Of a DNA stretch of 64,000 nt, positions 6,826 through 16,107 are shown piece by piece. The notes under the pieces were generated by a model. That model saw nothing but the letters and a program-made list of their open reading frames with translations. It did no database searches and was not told where the DNA came from. The first letter of the stretch is position 1, and each line of letters starts with the position of its first letter. Source of the stretch: Scybalousia_A sp964542225 (GTDB lineage Bacteria > Bacteroidota > Bacteroidia > Bacteroidales > P3). The position numbers and the translations under genes were made by a program. The stretch covers positions 1-64,000 of the forward strand of contig CAZITO010000004.1 of NCBI GenBank assembly GCA_964542225.1, read 5' to 3'.

Positions 6826-7188
6826 ATGATGAACGAATTGATGAAATATGTCGAGAGCCAAGAGATACAGGAAAGAAATTTTCCGACATTCAAGGCAGGT
6901 GATACCATTACGGTTGCATACAAAATCAGAGAAGGAAACAAGGAAAGAATACAGGCTTTCCAAGGCATAGTTATACAGATTTCCGGTCATAAAATGGAAA
7001 GAACTTTTACCGTTAGAAAGATATCAAACGGCGTAGGCGTGGAAAGAATATTCCCTATGAACAGTCCTTTTATTGACGATATTAAAGTCAATAAATATGG
7101 TGTGGTTCGTAGAGCAAGAATTTACTATTTGAGAAAACTTTCCGGTAAGAGTGCAAGAATAAAGGAAAGAACCATAATCAAAAAATAA
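6826..7188 (+). CDS. rplS: 50S ribosomal protein L19
   Basis: A 120-residue L19 with the conserved FKAGDTITVAYKIREGNKERIQAFQGIVI core and a C-terminal YYLRKLSGKSARIKE block. It sits at the subunit interface. Two start codons in tandem (6826 and 6829) are possible. rplS more often lies near trmD/rimM, so its place behind rplT in one operon is slightly unusual. A strong terminator follows at once. Confidence 0.96.
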   Translation: MMNELMKYVESQEIQERNFPTFKAGDTITVAYKIREGNKERIQAFQGIVIQISGHKMERTFTVRKISNGVGVERIFPMNSPFIDDIKVNKYGVVRRARIYYLRKLSGKSARIKERTIIKK

Positions 7189-7211
7189 TAATTCTATATT
7201 TAAAAGAAGAT

Positions 7212-7249
7212 AACAGCAGGGCTTTGATTAGTCCTGCTGTTGTCTTTTA
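7212..7249 (+). terminator. Terminator of the rpmI-rplT-rplS operon
   Basis: AACAGCAGG (7212-7220) pairs with CCTGCTGTT (7233-7241), followed by GTCTTTT. Confidence 0.85.
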
Positions 7250-7358
7250 AAAAAAAGGAAAACAAAATAAATTATAATAAAGTCGCTAAGAAAAAGAGGT
7301 TTATTTTCTTTCACTCTGTTTCTTAATAGACATAGTAGCAGTTATTATTTGTTATAAA

Positions 7359-7391
7359 ATTTGGCAGGCAAATAAAAAGTCTATAATTTTG
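7359..7391 (+). promoter_or_regulatory. Promoter of the AspT-like transporter gene
   Basis: TTTG at 7359-7362 and TAATTTTG at 7384-7391, separated by 21 bases, with a ~57-base leader to the ATG at 7449. Confidence 0.65.
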
Positions 7392-7448
7392 CAAACTCAA
7401 ATCATAAATGTTAAAAATATAGAATAGACACAAAAAAAATATTAACTC

Positions 7449-9110
7449 ATGGATTGGTTACAGAGCATTTTTTTTACTCAAAATGTAGCACAGAGTATTT
7501 TGCTTATTGCTTTGACTATAGCAGTAGGCTTGTATTTGGGAAGGTTTAAAATAAAAGGAATATCACTTGGAATTACTTGGATTCTTTTTGTTGGTATAAT
7601 ACTTTCTCATTTTGGTTTTATAGCCGATAGTCAATTAATGTCTTTTGTTAAAGACTTCGGATTGATACTTTTTGTTTATGCCATAGGTCTGCAAGTTGGT
7701 CCGAGTTTCTTTTCCTCTCTGAAAAAAGGAGGCTTGAAACTTAATATGCTTGCCTCTCTTGTTATTGTCTTGGGCTGTTTGGTAACCATACTTATAGGAT
7801 ATTTGACCAATACAGATTTGGCAACAATGACCGGTATAATGGCAGGTGCAGTAACCAATACTCCATCCCTTGGAGCGGCACAGCAAACCTTGACAGATGC
7901 AGGCAGAGAAAGTAATTTTCTTTCTTCGGCATACGCTGTAGCCTATCCTTTGGCAGTGTTGAGTATAATCTTTGTTCCAATGCTTGTCAAGGCTATATTT
8001 AGAATAAATCCTAAAAAAGATGATGAACTTGCAAAACAAGGTTCCAATACAGACAACAATCCTTCCTCTTTGTCTATACGCGTTACCAATAAAGGTTTGG
8101 AAGGTAAGAGTTTGCAAACCCTACATTCCATATATAAGACACCTTTGGTGGTTTCTCGTATCAAAAGAGTAGATGGTTCGGTGGAAAGACCAACAAGAGA
8201 CAGTATGCTTTGTGTTGGAGATATAGTTAGACTTGTTACTCTAAAAGAGCATGAACAGGAAGCGGTTTTGCTTATAGGTGAATTACTAAAAACGGAGGAT
8301 GTACAATGGGATATGGAACACGGAAAGTTGGCATCAAGACGTATAGTTGTAACCAAAAAAGAAATACAAGGCAGAAAATTGGGAGAATTGCATTTGGGCT
8401 CTCTGTATGACGTAACGCTTGTCAGGGTAAAAAGAGGTGGAACGGAGTTGGTAGCAAGTGCCGATTTGCAATTGCAATTGGGGGATAGAGTTGTGGTTGT
8501 AGGTGCAGAGGAAGATATTCAAAAGGTTGCCAATGTTTTGGGTAATTCCCTAAAACGTTTGGAGGTGCCAAATCTGATTCCTATTTTTATGGGTATTTTC
8601 TTGGGAGTCATTGTGGGACTTATTCCTATAAAGTTTCCGGGTATTCCTCAACCTGTAAAATTGGGTTTGGCAGGCGGTTCTTTAATTGTTGCCATATTGA
8701 TATCTCGTTTTGGACCTTTATACAAAGTTGTTACCTATACCACCACAAGTGCAAATATGATGATAAGAGACATAGGTATATCTTTGTTTTTGGCTTCTGT
8801 GGGACTTACTGCAGGGGAGAATTTCGTTGATGTAATAGTTAACGGCGGTTATTGGTGGGTTATCTATGGACTTATTATTACTATAGTACCTACTTTTATA
8901 GTTGCTGTTTTGGCAAGAGCGGTGTTTAAATTGCCTTATTATACCATTGTCGGTATGATAGCGGGAGCACATACAGACCCTCCGGCTTTGGCTTTTGCCA
9001 ACGAAAGTTCCGATAGCGACCATCCTTCTGTAGGTTATGCAACGGTTTATCCTCTCAGTATGTTTTTGAGAATATTTACTGCACAAATTCTCATACTTAT
9101 ATCGTTATAG
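7449..9110 (+). CDS. AspT/YidE/YbjL-family transporter with two RCK_C (TrkA-C) domains
   Basis: A 553-residue inner-membrane protein of the aspartate:alanine-exchanger type. Five to six membrane helices (residues 1-180) end in GAVTNTPSLGAAQQ. Two cytosolic TrkA-C domains follow (about 205-290 and 295-375). A second helical bundle (about 380-553) carries GMIAGAHTDPPALAFANE, the mirror of the first motif. This inverted two-half plan with paired G-A-x-T-x-x-P motifs defines the family. The solute is unknown; only a few members have been shown to exchange Asp/Ala or succinate. A thioredoxin-like gene follows after 6 bases and is probably co-transcribed. Confidence 0.88.
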   Translation: MDWLQSIFFTQNVAQSILLIALTIAVGLYLGRFKIKGISLGITWILFVGIILSHFGFIADSQLMSFVKDFGLILFVYAIGLQVGPSFFSSLKKGGLKLNMLASLVIVLGCLVTILIGYLTNTDLATMTGIMAGAVTNTPSLGAAQQTLTDAGRESNFLSSAYAVAYPLAVLSIIFVPMLVKAIFRINPKKDDELAKQGSNTDNNPSSLSIRVTNKGLEGKSLQTLHSIYKTPLVVSRIKRVDGSVERPTRDSMLCVGDIVRLVTLKEHEQEAVLLIGELLKTEDVQWDMEHGKLASRRIVVTKKEIQGRKLGELHLGSLYDVTLVRVKRGGTELVASADLQLQLGDRVVVVGAEEDIQKVANVLGNSLKRLEVPNLIPIFMGIFLGVIVGLIPIKFPGIPQPVKLGLAGGSLIVAILISRFGPLYKVVTYTTTSANMMIRDIGISLFLASVGLTAGENFVDVIVNGGYWWVIYGLIITIVPTFIVAVLARAVFKLPYYTIVGMIAGAHTDPPALAFANESSDSDHPSVGYATVYPLSMFLRIFTAQILILISL

Positions 9111-9116
9111 AAAGAA

Positions 9117-9599
9117 ATGAAAAGATTTAAATTTTTAGTTGTTATTGTTTTTTGTTTGTTTGCAACGAGCGGGCTTTTTGCTCAAACAAAACCTTATGAT
9201 GAAAAAATAGATGCTCTGTCACAAATCCAGCAAGCCGTAGCAAAAGCAAAGGCGGAAAATAAATATGTTTTGTGTCAAGTGGGAGGCAATTGGTGCCCTT
9301 GGTGTCTAAAATTTGCCGAACTTACTCAAACCAATACAGAAATAAAGAATATCATAGATAGCAATTTTGTTTACATACATGTAAATTATTCAACCAATAA
9401 CAAAAATGCTGAGGCTATGCGTTTTTTGAGAAATCCTGCAAGGTTTGGTTTTCCTGTCTTTGTGATTTTGGATGCAGAGGGTAATTATTTGCATACTCAA
9501 AACTCTTCATATTTGGAAGCAGGTAAAGGATACGATGAGAAAAAAGTTTTGAGATTTCTCTCAGATTGGACTTTCCAAAGCGTTAATACCTTAAAATAA
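9117..9599 (+). CDS. Secreted thioredoxin-like protein (Thioredoxin_7 type)
   Basis: A 160-residue protein with an N-terminal signal peptide ending near TSGLFAQ and a thioredoxin fold with the active site GGNWCPWCLKF (CPWC, about residues 60-63). The cis-Pro region GFPVFVILDAEG follows. This subfamily acts in periplasmic disulfide chemistry or on a dedicated partner. It starts 6 bases after the AspT-like gene, so the two form an operon, but that neighbour does not explain its function. Confidence 0.85.
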   Translation: MKRFKFLVVIVFCLFATSGLFAQTKPYDEKIDALSQIQQAVAKAKAENKYVLCQVGGNWCPWCLKFAELTQTNTEIKNIIDSNFVYIHVNYSTNNKNAEAMRFLRNPARFGFPVFVILDAEGNYLHTQNSSYLEAGKGYDEKKVLRFLSDWTFQSVNTLK

Positions 9600-9634
9600 A
9601 TTTAAGTTTTCGCTTTTTGAACAAAATAAATGAC

Positions 9635-9642
9635 TACCTTTG
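9635..9642 (+). promoter_or_regulatory. -7 promoter element (TACCTTTG)
   Basis: TACCTTTG, 24 bases ahead of the start at 9667. It would drive the hypothetical gene and the overlapping glycosyltransferase unit. Confidence 0.6.
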
Positions 9643-9666
9643 TAGAAAATTGAGATTTTTAGCCTT

Positions 9667-10029
9667 ATGATAGACAAAAAAAGCAACAACCTTCTTAAGA
9701 AAGGTTTAAAAAATAAAACAAGGAAACCTTCTTTTTTTGCACGTTACAACAGAAAAAAACTTGTAGGCAAGATAACCTTAGTGCTTAAAGGAGAGGGAGT
9801 AGAGCATCTTTGGTTGCATGAGGATTTTGTTTCGGCTCAAGAGAAAAAACCAAAGACTATAGTTGCATACGTGGATTTTGGACAACACGATTCCGACACC
9901 ATTGCTCATAGTGTAGATGGCAGAATGGATAAGCATTTTCCTAAACATTCCATTAATGTTATAAATGTCAAAACTCTTTTGCCTGCCATAAAAGAATCCA
10001 TCTTTAAAGAACTTTCTCAAATTTATTAG
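9667..10029 (+). CDS. Conserved-looking hypothetical protein, 120 residues
   Basis: I do not recognise this protein. It has a strongly basic N-terminus (residues 1-35, many Lys/Arg/Asn), then an alpha/beta region with TIVAYVDFGQHDSDTIAHSVDG and FPKHSINVINVKTLLPAIKES. There is no signal peptide or membrane segment, so it is probably cytoplasmic. It has its own -7 element and its stop lies 1 base before the GT2 glycosyltransferase start, so the two are translationally coupled. A role in surface-glycan work is possible from context only. Confidence 0.6.
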   Translation: MIDKKSNNLLKKGLKNKTRKPSFFARYNRKKLVGKITLVLKGEGVEHLWLHEDFVSAQEKKPKTIVAYVDFGQHDSDTIAHSVDGRMDKHFPKHSINVINVKTLLPAIKESIFKELSQIY

Positions 10030-10030
10030 T

Positions 10031-10795
10031 ATGAAAATCTCTGCCACTATTATTACTCTTAACGAACAGAATAATATAGCAAGATGTATAGAGAGTTTGC
10101 AAGATGTTGTAGACGAAATTGTAGTGGTTGATAGTTATTCAACAGATAAAACGGAGGAGATTTGCAGTAAGTACGATGTAAAATTTATCAAGCAAAAGTT
10201 CTTAGGCTATACTGCACAGAAAAATTTTGCCGCAAAACAGACAATTAATGATTATGTTTTAAACATAGATGCAGACGAATATTTATCCCAAGAATTAAAG
10301 AAAAGCATAAAAGAAATAAAACAAACAGCCACTCCAAAAGTCGGTTATAAGTTAAAGAGGTTGAATAATTTTTGGGGCAATTGGGTGAAAACTTGTGGCT
10401 TGTACCCCGATAAACAATTAAGACTATATAACAAAAAGTCGGGCGAATTTCATGGGGATTATGTACATGAAAAAGTGGTTTTCAACGATGCCTCTCAGCC
10501 CACAGGAATATTAAAAGGAGATTTATTGCATTTTTCATTTTCATCAAAACAAAAATTCAAAGAGCAATTGGATAAATACGCAAATCTTAAAGCACGAGAA
10601 TACATAGCCAAAGGCAAGCATATAAGCCCTATTACAGCAATTCTAAAAGCATTATGGAGATTTGTTAAGGATTATATCTTTTTGCTCGGTTTCACACAAG
10701 GTAGATTGGGCTTTTTTATATGTTCTTCCTATGCAAAGTATGAATACAAAAAATGCAGGCATAATATATTCTCACAAAACGCAAAACAATCATAG
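10031..10795 (+). CDS. Family 2 glycosyltransferase (WaaE/KdtX-like)
   Basis: A 254-residue GT-A glycosyltransferase. The N-terminus ISATIITLNEQNNIARCIESL and IVVVDSYSTDKT form the nucleotide-sugar site; NIDADEY (about residue 76) gives the metal-binding DxD-type motif. A WaaE-like middle (GDYVHEKVVF) and a C-terminal amphipathic/hydrophobic stretch with a basic end suggest peripheral membrane binding. The WaaE group adds sugars to the lipopolysaccharide core; acceptor and donor are not deducible here. It is co-transcribed with the preceding hypothetical. Confidence 0.85.
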   Translation: MKISATIITLNEQNNIARCIESLQDVVDEIVVVDSYSTDKTEEICSKYDVKFIKQKFLGYTAQKNFAAKQTINDYVLNIDADEYLSQELKKSIKEIKQTATPKVGYKLKRLNNFWGNWVKTCGLYPDKQLRLYNKKSGEFHGDYVHEKVVFNDASQPTGILKGDLLHFSFSSKQKFKEQLDKYANLKAREYIAKGKHISPITAILKALWRFVKDYIFLLGFTQGRLGFFICSSYAKYEYKKCRHNIFSQNAKQS

Positions 10796-11151
10796 ATAGG
10801 GTATTGCAAGGCTGTAAGAATTTATTATGTGCTGTTATATGTTTGTATTGTTTGAGGTGGAGCAAAGCCTCTAAAAAATATTTCTTATAAAAAAACGTAA
10901 ATTCCGAATAATCAAAAATAATTAATTTTTTTGACGGATGATTCGCAAAGTACTTTTCTTCGCGGAAAATAGAAATAACGATAACAAATCAAATAACTCT
11001 TAATCCTCAAAATCTTATAATGACTAATATTGAGCAAGTAAAGGCGAGGAAAACCTCTATAGAAAAACAAAAAATCTATGGCACACAACATTTCATAAAA
11101 GAAATGATAATAAAGAGTTATAAATATAGAACCTCAAAAAAAGTAAAATTT
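10796..11151 (+). other. Gene-poor stretch, no supported feature
   Basis: About 356 AT-rich bases. A weak hairpin GAGG...CCTC near 10854-10878 could end the glycosyltransferase transcript. An open frame of 57 codons from 11020 to 11193 has no recognisable product and overlaps the promoter of the next gene. I see no RNA gene or repeat here. Confidence 0.4.
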
Positions 11152-11183
11152 GTTTGCCATTATGAAATTTGTTTATACTTTTG
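11152..11183 (+). promoter_or_regulatory. Promoter of the 275-residue secreted protein gene (TTTG-N20-TACTTTTG)
   Basis: TTTG at 11152-11155 and TACTTTTG at 11176-11183, 20 bases apart, with a leader of about 85 bases. Confidence 0.65.
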
Positions 11184-11275
11184 CTTTCAGTAAGCGTTGC
11201 AATATGGTATTGTAAAATTAATACTTTTATCAAACTTACGTTAAAAAAATTATTAATAACGGTTAAAAATTTGTT

Positions 11276-12103
11276 ATGAAAGCACGAGTAATTATTATTT
11301 TCGGCTTGGCTGTCATTATGGGGATGCCAAGCGTATCGGCGCAGTCTTTCAAGGAAAAATTAAAGAATGCAACTGAAAAGGTCGGCAAGCAGGTTAAACA
11401 GGAAGTATCCAAAAAGAAATCACCAAAAAAATCGTCCAAAAAATCCAAAAATACTTCCGACTTGGAAAAAAGACGCAAAGCAATTGTGGGTAAGGAACAG
11501 AAGATTGAAGTAGGAACTACGGCTAAATTACCGGATACCCACACAGCACTTTTTGCGCCACTTTCCCCCAAAAAAGGAACTGTAGATGCAAAGTGGGGTA
11601 CCAAATCTGTTAAGGCGACAAAACCACCCAAGGATGAAACCAAGCAACCGGACTGGAATGATGCACAAATATCTGCTTATGAACTTGATAATAAAAGCCT
11701 TGTTGAAGCCTTTGTGTTGATGGATAAATGTTTTGAAAGTGGATATTTTTCCAATAATAGTCCGGCATCTTTCAGGTGGAGAGCTCTTCAGCGAGAATTA
11801 GATGACCGTTTAGAAGCACTTGAACGAATGGTTGAGGAATACGATGAAGCGAGATACGAGTATGAAAACGCTGAAGATAATTTATGGGTTATAGACCATC
11901 ACCATCAAAATCTATCGGGAATTTTTAGAAGCCGAGCCTATCATGCATTAGTACGCTCATCCATTGCACCTTTTTTTACGACTCAATATAAAGACTTGTC
12001 GACAAGAACAACTGATGCTGTCAGGAAATATTTCAGTAATCACGGAGGCTATGAAAATGCACATAAGGCAAACTTTACTGTTTGGGACCCTGATAAAAAA
12101 TAA
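11276..12103 (+). CDS. Hypothetical secreted protein, Lys-rich N-terminal region
   Basis: A 275-residue protein with a signal peptide (hydrophobic residues 5-21, cleavage after SVSAQ). A highly charged Lys/Ser-rich linker follows (about residues 24-75). From residue 125 a helical domain starts with SLVEAFVLMDKCFESGY and continues with WRALQRELDDRLEALERMVEEYDEARYEYENAED, which looks like a helical hairpin or coiled coil. I recognise no family. It is monocistronic and ends at a strong terminator. Confidence 0.65.
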   Translation: MKARVIIIFGLAVIMGMPSVSAQSFKEKLKNATEKVGKQVKQEVSKKKSPKKSSKKSKNTSDLEKRRKAIVGKEQKIEVGTTAKLPDTHTALFAPLSPKKGTVDAKWGTKSVKATKPPKDETKQPDWNDAQISAYELDNKSLVEAFVLMDKCFESGYFSNNSPASFRWRALQRELDDRLEALERMVEEYDEARYEYENAEDNLWVIDHHHQNLSGIFRSRAYHALVRSSIAPFFTTQYKDLSTRTTDAVRKYFSNHGGYENAHKANFTVWDPDKK

Positions 12104-12136
12104 GGTCTGACAATATCAATAAGCCAAATAGTGAAA

Positions 12137-12196
12137 AGTGGCGAACTACTGCTTAATAATTTTTATTTTAGTGGTAGTTCGCCACTGCCATTTTTG
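12137..12196 (+). terminator. Strong terminator after the secreted hypothetical
   Basis: A perfect 13-bp stem, AGTGGCGAACTAC (12137-12149) with GTAGTTCGCCACT (12174-12186), followed by GCCATTTTTG. After it (12198-12232) lies a copy of the short intergenic motif GGTTAGCATAGGTTG. Confidence 0.75.
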
Positions 12197-12297
12197 TGGG
12201 TTAGCATAGGTTGTAATAAGTCAGTATAAGGGTAGAGATGTTGTTTTTTTTCTATTGTTTTTGATGAGTCAGCATTGCTTATGAAAGTAAACGAAAA

Positions 12298-12324
12298 AAA
12301 GCAGTCTTCTTATGGGACTGCTTT
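12298..12324 (-). terminator. Terminator of the small lipoprotein gene
   Basis: AAAGCAGTC (12298-12306) pairs with GACTGCTTT (12316-12324). On the minus strand a run of seven T residues follows. Confidence 0.8.
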
Positions 12325-12347
12325 CTTGATTAATCGCCTAAACTTAA

Positions 12348-12521
12348 TTATTTAGCAACCTCAGTTGGTGTTGCAGTGCTTGTAGCTGTAGTTGCACTTG
12401 CATCTGTTACTTCCTCAGTTGGTGTGTTTTCTGTAGGAGTAGTTGTTGCTGAATCAGTTCCTTTGCTTCCGCATGCTGCGAAAAATCCGGCGATAGCCAA
12501 TACTAACAATACTTTTTTCAT
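12348..12521 (-). CDS. Small lipoprotein, 57 residues, Thr/Ala/Pro-rich
   Basis: The reading frame begins ATGAAAAAAGTA and encodes a 57-residue protein. Its lipobox FAAC places the lipidated Cys at residue 17, after a short hydrophobic signal. The remaining 40 residues are low-complexity Thr, Ala, Pro, Glu and Ser, with two PTE-type words. It has its own -7 element (12571-12578) and terminator (12298-12324), which strongly supports a real, independently transcribed gene. Such small Thr-rich lipoproteins are often abundant envelope proteins; the function is unknown. Confidence 0.82.
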   Translation of the reverse strand: MKKVLLVLAIAGFFAACGSKGTDSATTTPTENTPTEEVTDASATTATSTATPTEVAK

Positions 12522-12570
12522 TTCTTTTTAACTTTTTAAAAGGTTTATAAATTCTTTTGTTTTAACCTTG

Positions 12571-12578
12571 CAAATTTA
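12571..12578 (-). promoter_or_regulatory. -7 promoter element (TAAATTTG) for the small lipoprotein gene
   Basis: Minus-strand TAAATTTG followed by CAAGG lies about 50 bases before the ATG. The rest of the 270-base gap up to 12791 is AT-rich and shows nothing else. Confidence 0.6.
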
Positions 12579-12791
12579 GTACAACTTTTTTTTATGTCAA
12601 CACTTTTTGTAAAGAAAATTTAATATGTTAATATTGAAGTATTGAAAATCAGTATTTTAAAAACTAACAAATTTTTGTTAATTACGTTTTCTTGTCTATT
12701 CTTTTCTTGTTTGTAATTAGTGTTTTATGCAATATTTGAGGATATGTTTCGTTATAAGCAACATAGAAATTAACAAAAAAAACTTATATCT

Positions 12792-13310
12792 ATGATACAA
12801 AGAGTACAAACATTATGGCTTGCCTTGGCATTGGTTTTGTCGGTATTGGCATTTTTCTTTCCTTTGGCTAACTTTTCTCTGTCAGACCAAAGTATAGTAT
12901 ACAACCTTGTTGCCAAATCTGCGGATATCAATTCGGATAACTTTTTTCAACAATCCTCGCCTGTTGTGTTGATAATACTGAATTGTGTTTTTATGGTATT
13001 ATGTTTGATAACTATATTCACATATAAGAACAGGCTTTTGCAAATGAAGGTATTGGCTTTTGCTTTTTTAATAATTGTGGCTTATACTCTGGTGCTTTTC
13101 CTTTATCAGACAGATGCCGGTTTGAAACAAATACTTAGCACTTTCCTAAAAGGTAGGGAGGATTTGGTTAAATCTGTTTTCCAATCTGCTAAAACTATAT
13201 ATGGAGTTGGTTCTTATTTTCCTATAGCACAAATTATTTGTTTGGTTTTTGCTCGAAACGGTATTAGAAAAGACGAAAAACTTGTTCGTTCAATGGACCG
13301 TCTGAGATAG
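12792..13310 (+). CDS. DUF4293 family four-helix membrane protein
   Basis: A 172-residue integral membrane protein that begins MIQRVQTLWLALALVLSVLAFF, the typical opening of the Bacteroidota DUF4293 family. Four hydrophobic segments lie at about residues 7-25, 55-75, 82-102 and 135-155, with a polar extracytoplasmic loop after the first. The C-terminus is basic and ends RSMDRLR. Its function is not known. It stands 40 bases before the T9SS cargo gene on the same strand and may share its transcript. Confidence 0.8.
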   Translation: MIQRVQTLWLALALVLSVLAFFFPLANFSLSDQSIVYNLVAKSADINSDNFFQQSSPVVLIILNCVFMVLCLITIFTYKNRLLQMKVLAFAFLIIVAYTLVLFLYQTDAGLKQILSTFLKGREDLVKSVFQSAKTIYGVGSYFPIAQIICLVFARNGIRKDEKLVRSMDRLR

Positions 13311-13350
13311 TTATTCTTTTTTGATTGTATACAGTATTATATAGAGTCTT

Positions 13351-15834
13351 ATGAAAAAAAAGGTTGCTGTATTTTTTTATCTTTCGTTGTTGATTAATTT
13401 TTTATCCTTATATGCTCAAACGTCACAGGATGAAGATGAATGTAATAAGGTTACAGACCCTGTTTTGATTATAAGACCAGACAATAAAATTATGGTGCAA
13501 TGGAATGCCAACAATATGGCAGATAGTTTTGAGGTCGTATCCGATACTATTGGGAAAATTCCTTCGGATTGTGCTGTAAGATACTATACTCAAAATCACG
13601 AGCAACTTTTTTCAGACTTGTTTTCAAAGCGAACTTATCAATTTTTGATAAAAAGCAATTGTGGTGTTGATTTTAGTGATTGGAGGAGTTTTTTTGCCAA
13701 TTACAGGTCGTCCTATGAGGTGGAAACATTGCCTTATAACCCAAATTATTTGGATAGTTTGGGCTTTGTTTATGCATCGGACAGCAATACCTATGCTTAC
13801 AAATATGTGGACATAGCCATAGATGAACAGGCTGTTAGTACATATATGAATTTTTCTTACAAATCTTCTTCTTTGTCGGATAGCAATGATATGAGATTGT
13901 ATTTGCTTAATCAATATTCTGCCATAAGTTTTGATGCTTTACCTGACGAAAATTATAGAATAGGAGATATATGTTTGGCTGGAGATACGAGTCGCAGATA
14001 TGTACACATAGAATTTGGACGAGATATGTCCGGTGCTGTTCATCGTTTGTTGTTTGCTTGGAAAAATATTGATGGCAATAATATAAATCCTCCTCTTTTG
14101 GTGGATAGCATGGAAGTGGTTTCACGTTTTTGTGCTATCCCCGACAGTGTATCTACCTCAGAACTTGCTCCTCATTATGCTCAAATTACTTGGGTGGCTG
14201 ACTATGGACAAGAAAATTTTCAATTGGAATACAAAAAAAATACAGATACTGAATGGACCGTACATTCAAACGTGGAAAACAATTTTGTTATTGAAAATCT
14301 TATACCCGATACCTATTATAATGTAAGAATAAAAGCCATTTGCGACAATGAAGAAAGTTTGTATAGCGATGAGTTTACTTTTCTTACTCCTATTGAGTTA
14401 AACGTACCCGAGAATATAACGCTTAACGTAGGAGATACCCATCTTGCTGTTATGTGGGATGAGGTGGAATATGCTACGGGATACAATTTTTCATACAAGA
14501 AATCAAGTGAGCAAAATTGGACGGAAATTATTACTGAACAGAATAATATTATTGTGGATAGTTTGTTGCCAGATGCTGTTTATAATATAAGAATAAAAGC
14601 ACTGCACAACGATATAGAAAGCCTGTGGTCTGAAATCAAAACCATTAGGACTTATTGTTTGGTCAGTGGAGCATACCCTTACAATGTGGAGCAGGAGTTT
14701 TTTGTAAAAATCAATGAAGAGAATAATTTTGCATTGCCTTCTTGTTGGCGATATGATAGTGCGATATATTCCCCTTATTTTGATTTTACATTACTTACTC
14801 ATCCTTACCTTAGTTTTGATTACTTGTCTTCTTCCTTTGTGGATTTGCAAATTTCCATAGACGGAGGGGAAAACTTTGTTTTGGTTAGCAATCTTAATAA
14901 CGTGGATAATTTTTCTTCTAAGATAATATCTCTTTCTCCTTATTTGGGTTATGAGAAAGTTGTGTTGAGATTTGTATCCTCAGTGCCAATGGATAGCAGT
15001 TTTAAAGTAAGAAATTTTGTTTTGCAAAATGCCTGTCCTTCTCCTACCAACATATCAATAAGCGATGTTACTCAAACTTCTTTTACACTCGCTTGGCAGA
15101 CAACAACAGCAAATACCAATATTTCTTTAAAGAATATGATGGGCGATGTTATCAATGAGTTTGTTACACAAAACAATACTCAAACCTTTATAGATTTGCA
15201 ACCTAATACCACATATAAAGTTGTCTTAACTCCTATTTGCGAAACATTGCCAATTTTGGATAGCGTGGAAATAGATGTGCAAACTCTTGCTATGTCTTAC
15301 GTTTGCCCTACGCCAGACAATGTATACGGAGAATGGGTGCATTCCGATAGTGATGAAGCACTTTTGCTCACATGGGAGTCTGAGGCTGATATTTGGCAGG
15401 TTGTTTATAAGGATTATTATGCTGTAAAATGGGATACGGCTGTGGTAACCATTAACCCTATATTTACATTAAGAAATTTGGAACTCAATCATTCCTATCT
15501 CCTAAAAGTCAGAACGGTTTGCAATGTCGGAGATACTTCCGATTTTACGGAACTTATACATATATATATAGGAGTTAACGACTTGGAAAATATTGCAGAT
15601 TTGGAAAAGGATATTATTGTTTTTCCAAACCCTACCTCCAATGGTGTGAGAATAACTTCAAATAAAACAAACATAGCAGAGATTTCAATTTACAATTTGA
15701 AAGGAAAAAAGGTTTGGGAAAATTCCTATACGGATGATTTTATTGATTTGAAAATCTTTGGCAAAGGCATTTATTTTGCTGTAATAGAAGACAAAGAGGG
15801 TAGAAACATAACAAAGAAAATAATAGTGGAGTAA
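13351..15834 (+). CDS. Fibronectin type III multidomain protein with T9SS type A sorting domain
   Basis: An 827-residue exported protein with a signal peptide (hydrophobic residues 5-22, cut near LYAQ). At least four fibronectin type III-like modules can be seen from words such as LIPDTYYNVRIKAICDNEESLYSDEFTF (about 325-350), LLPDAVYNIRIKALHNDIESLWSE (about 405-430), LQPNTTYKVVLTPICE and LELNHSYLLKVRTVCN. A beta-sandwich insert of about 130 residues lies in the middle. The C-terminal ~80 residues (DIIVFPNPTSNGVRI ... GIYFAVIEDKEGR) are a T9SS type A signal, so the protein crosses the outer membrane and is probably surface-anchored. No catalytic motif; likely an adhesin or binding protein. Confidence 0.85.
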   Translation: MKKKVAVFFYLSLLINFLSLYAQTSQDEDECNKVTDPVLIIRPDNKIMVQWNANNMADSFEVVSDTIGKIPSDCAVRYYTQNHEQLFSDLFSKRTYQFLIKSNCGVDFSDWRSFFANYRSSYEVETLPYNPNYLDSLGFVYASDSNTYAYKYVDIAIDEQAVSTYMNFSYKSSSLSDSNDMRLYLLNQYSAISFDALPDENYRIGDICLAGDTSRRYVHIEFGRDMSGAVHRLLFAWKNIDGNNINPPLLVDSMEVVSRFCAIPDSVSTSELAPHYAQITWVADYGQENFQLEYKKNTDTEWTVHSNVENNFVIENLIPDTYYNVRIKAICDNEESLYSDEFTFLTPIELNVPENITLNVGDTHLAVMWDEVEYATGYNFSYKKSSEQNWTEIITEQNNIIVDSLLPDAVYNIRIKALHNDIESLWSEIKTIRTYCLVSGAYPYNVEQEFFVKINEENNFALPSCWRYDSAIYSPYFDFTLLTHPYLSFDYLSSSFVDLQISIDGGENFVLVSNLNNVDNFSSKIISLSPYLGYEKVVLRFVSSVPMDSSFKVRNFVLQNACPSPTNISISDVTQTSFTLAWQTTTANTNISLKNMMGDVINEFVTQNNTQTFIDLQPNTTYKVVLTPICETLPILDSVEIDVQTLAMSYVCPTPDNVYGEWVHSDSDEALLLTWESEADIWQVVYKDYYAVKWDTAVVTINPIFTLRNLELNHSYLLKVRTVCNVGDTSDFTELIHIYIGVNDLENIADLEKDIIVFPNPTSNGVRITSNKTNIAEISIYNLKGKKVWENSYTDDFIDLKIFGKGIYFAVIEDKEGRNITKKIIVE

Positions 15835-16039
15835 TTGATTTTACTTGTTTGCTTTTTGTTTGTTGGAGGTGTTTTACTAAATATGTTGTTTGTTGTTTTG
15901 TAAAAAATATGAGTTTTTTTACTCAGAAATGAGAAGTAAAACTATTAAAACTGAAATAAAATGTCATTTTCTTGTAAAAGTTAAACTTTTGATTTTTAGG
16001 AAAGTGGCTTTTGAAAATACCATTTAATTGTTTTTTTTC

Positions 16040-16070
16040 TTTGTCAATTCATTTAAAATGTTTTTCTTTG
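16040..16070 (+). promoter_or_regulatory. Promoter of acpP-fabF-rnc (TTTG-N19-TTTCTTTG)
   Basis: TTTG at 16040-16043 and TTTCTTTG at 16063-16070 with ideal 19-base spacing; the second base of the -7 element is T instead of A. The preceding bases 15835-16039 are AT-rich with no gene. Confidence 0.65.
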
Positions 16071-16107
16071 CATTCCAAATTATAAATTTTAAAAAATTAT
16101 TAGAATT

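Noticed and set aside
11020..11193. A 57-codon open frame in the gap before the secreted hypothetical
   Set aside because: No recognisable product, Lys-rich AT-driven composition, and it overlaps a consensus promoter (11152-11183) of the next gene.
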